Made by a program: the position numbers and the translations under genes
Assembly: GCA_964504655.1 (NCBI GenBank)
Contig: CAZDFD010000002.1
Span: 45,700-109,699, forward strand
Direction: 5' to 3'
Origin: JANXAZ01 sp964504655
GTDB taxonomy: Bacteria > Pseudomonadota > Alphaproteobacteria > Geminicoccales > Geminicoccaceae
DNA length: 64,000 nt
Shown here: in pieces, positions 63,061-64,000 of the stretch
Layout: each line of letters starts with the position of its first letter
Numbering within the stretch: the stretch's first letter is position 1
Notes under the pieces: generated by a model
What the model was told of the DNA's origin: nothing
Databases searched by the model: none
The model's input: only the letters and a program-made list of their open reading frames with translations

Positions 63061-64000
63061 ATGCAGGGCAGGGTCGGCAAGGTCGTGCTCGCCTACTCGG
63101 GCGGGCTCGACACCTCGGTCATTCTCCGCTGGCTCAAGGAGAACTACCGCTGCGAGGTCGTGACCTTCACGGCCGACCTCGGCCAGGGCGAGGAGCTCGA
63201 GCCGGCCCGCGCCAAGGCGGAGATGATGGGGGCGGCGCGGATCTTCGTCGAGGACCTGCAGGAGGAGTTCGTCCGCGACTACGTCTTCCCGATGTTCCGC
63301 GCCAACACGCTCTACGAGGGTGCCTACCTGCTCGGCACCTCGATCGCCCGGCCCCTGATCGCCAAGCGGCTGATCGAGATCGCGGCCGAGGTCGGCGCCG
63401 ATGCGGTCGCGCACGGTGCCACCGGCAAGGGCAACGACCAGGTCCGCTTCGAGCTCACCTGCTACGCCTTGAACCCGCACATCAAGGTGATCGCGCCCTG
63501 GCGCGAGTGGGACCTCGGCTCGCGCGAGCGGCTGATCGAGTACGCCGAGCGGCATCAGATCCCGATCCCGCGCGGCAAGCGCGGCGAGCCGCCCTACAGC
63601 ACCGACGCCAATCTCCTGCACATCTCCTACGAGGGGCGCGCCCTCGAGGATCCCTGGGTGGAGCCCGAGGAGGAGATGTTCACCCGCACGATCGCTCCCG
63701 AGCTCGCCCCCGACAAGCCGACCTACGTCGAGATCGGCTTCGAGAAGGGCGATGCGGTGGCGCTCGACGGGGAGCGGCTGTCTCCCGCCAACCTGCTGCG
63801 CCGCCTGAACGACCTCGCCGGCGCCAACGGCATCGGCCGGCTCGACCTGGTCGAGAACCGCTATGTCGGCATGAAGTCGCGCGGCGTCTACGAGACGCCC
63901 GGAGGCACCGTGCTGCTGCTGGCGCACCGCGCCATGGAGAGCCTGACGCTCGACCGCGGCGCGGCGCACCTCAAGGACGAGCTGATGCCGCGCTATGCCG
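63061..64000 (+). CDS. argG: Argininosuccinate synthase, 3' end cut by window edge
   Basis: Joins citrulline and aspartate in arginine biosynthesis, using ATP. The visible 313 residues from ATG 63061 begin with the ATP pyrophosphatase motif AYSGGLDTSVILRWLKE, then TADLGQGEELEPARAKAEMMG, LGTSIARPLIAKRLIEIA, HGATGKGNDQVRFELT and STDANLLHISYEG, the class features of ArgG. About 90 residues are missing at the right edge. It begins 64 bases after grpE and is probably an independent unit. Confidence 0.97.
   Translation, partial: MQGRVGKVVLAYSGGLDTSVILRWLKENYRCEVVTFTADLGQGEELEPARAKAEMMGAARIFVEDLQEEFVRDYVFPMFRANTLYEGAYLLGTSIARPLIAKRLIEIAAEVGADAVAHGATGKGNDQVRFELTCYALNPHIKVIAPWREWDLGSRERLIEYAERHQIPIPRGKRGEPPYSTDANLLHISYEGRALEDPWVEPEEEMFTRTIAPELAPDKPTYVEIGFEKGDAVALDGERLSPANLLRRLNDLAGANGIGRLDLVENRYVGMKSRGVYETPGGTVLLLAHRAMESLTLDRGAAHLKDELMPRYA

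Overview
The window is a high-GC bacterial chromosome segment, almost certainly from an alphaproteobacterium. Supporting features are a CtrA-type cell-cycle regulator next to fliI/fliJ, a GapR/DUF2312 protein, three-gene pntAA/pntAB/pntB, HlyU and DUF6489 small proteins, and an mnmE ... mnmG-rsmG-parA-parB block with palindromic parS sites (replication-origin-proximal arrangement). I cannot name a genus; a Rhodospirillales/Geminicoccales-like lineage is a guess. The sequence is a draft: a 100-base run of N lies in a repetitive gene (17767-17866). An RND pump gene is cut at the left edge and argG at the right edge.

Layout. 1-8566 (minus strand): RND efflux pump and adaptor, a zinc alcohol dehydrogenase, an SDR-fold protein that lacks the usual catalytic residues, and the proton-translocating transhydrogenase operon. 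8765-11726 (plus): a ribbon-helix-helix protein, a glyoxalase-fold protein and a two-subunit GMC dehydrogenase with a Tat-exported small subunit. 11764-16464: glycine cleavage operon gcvT-gcvH-gcvP behind a tandem glycine riboswitch whose downstream sequence repeats one strand of the aptamer-2 closing helix and ends in the gcvT Shine-Dalgarno sequence. 16618-26715: the most unusual part, with a Thr-rich tandem-repeat protein ending in an RTX-like module, DUF6165, a 1629-residue protein made of three TPR + GT9-like glycosyltransferase units, a fourth such unit in a coupled gene, and a convergent GT4-type glycosyltransferase. 26834-37400: mixed metabolism and small proteins (5'-nucleotidase family, rhodanese, GapR, MetY, cytochrome c lipoprotein, DUF2076, HlyU, DUF4332, DMT and MFS transporters, FemAB/BioF2-like acyltransferase, ferredoxin reductase and ferredoxin). 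37326-40177: fliJ-fliI divergent from ctrA. 40226-43261: quinone oxidoreductase and a DUF255/thioredoxin-fold protein. 43351-51884: DUF6489, mnmE, parS, a CPA1 antiporter with a cyclic-nucleotide domain, mnmG, rsmG (with an internal parS), parA, parB. 51941-64000: a TPR-GT41 protein glycosyltransferase, two Opp-type ABC permeases, MATE exporter, Hsp20, a class-I amidotransferase hydrolase, an RRM protein with a glycine-rich tail, an enolase-superfamily enzyme, hrcA-grpE and argG.

How they work together. ParA/ParB and two perfect-core parS sites make this a centromere-like region for chromosome segregation. CtrA next to flagellar export genes links cell cycle and motility. The glycine operon is predicted to be switched on translationally by glycine. 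The 16.6-26.7 kb block looks like a secreted Thr/Ser-rich repeat protein with its own multi-domain glycosylation machinery; this is an inference from gene content and is the best candidate for an undescribed system. No tRNA, rRNA, CRISPR array, IS element or prophage was seen.
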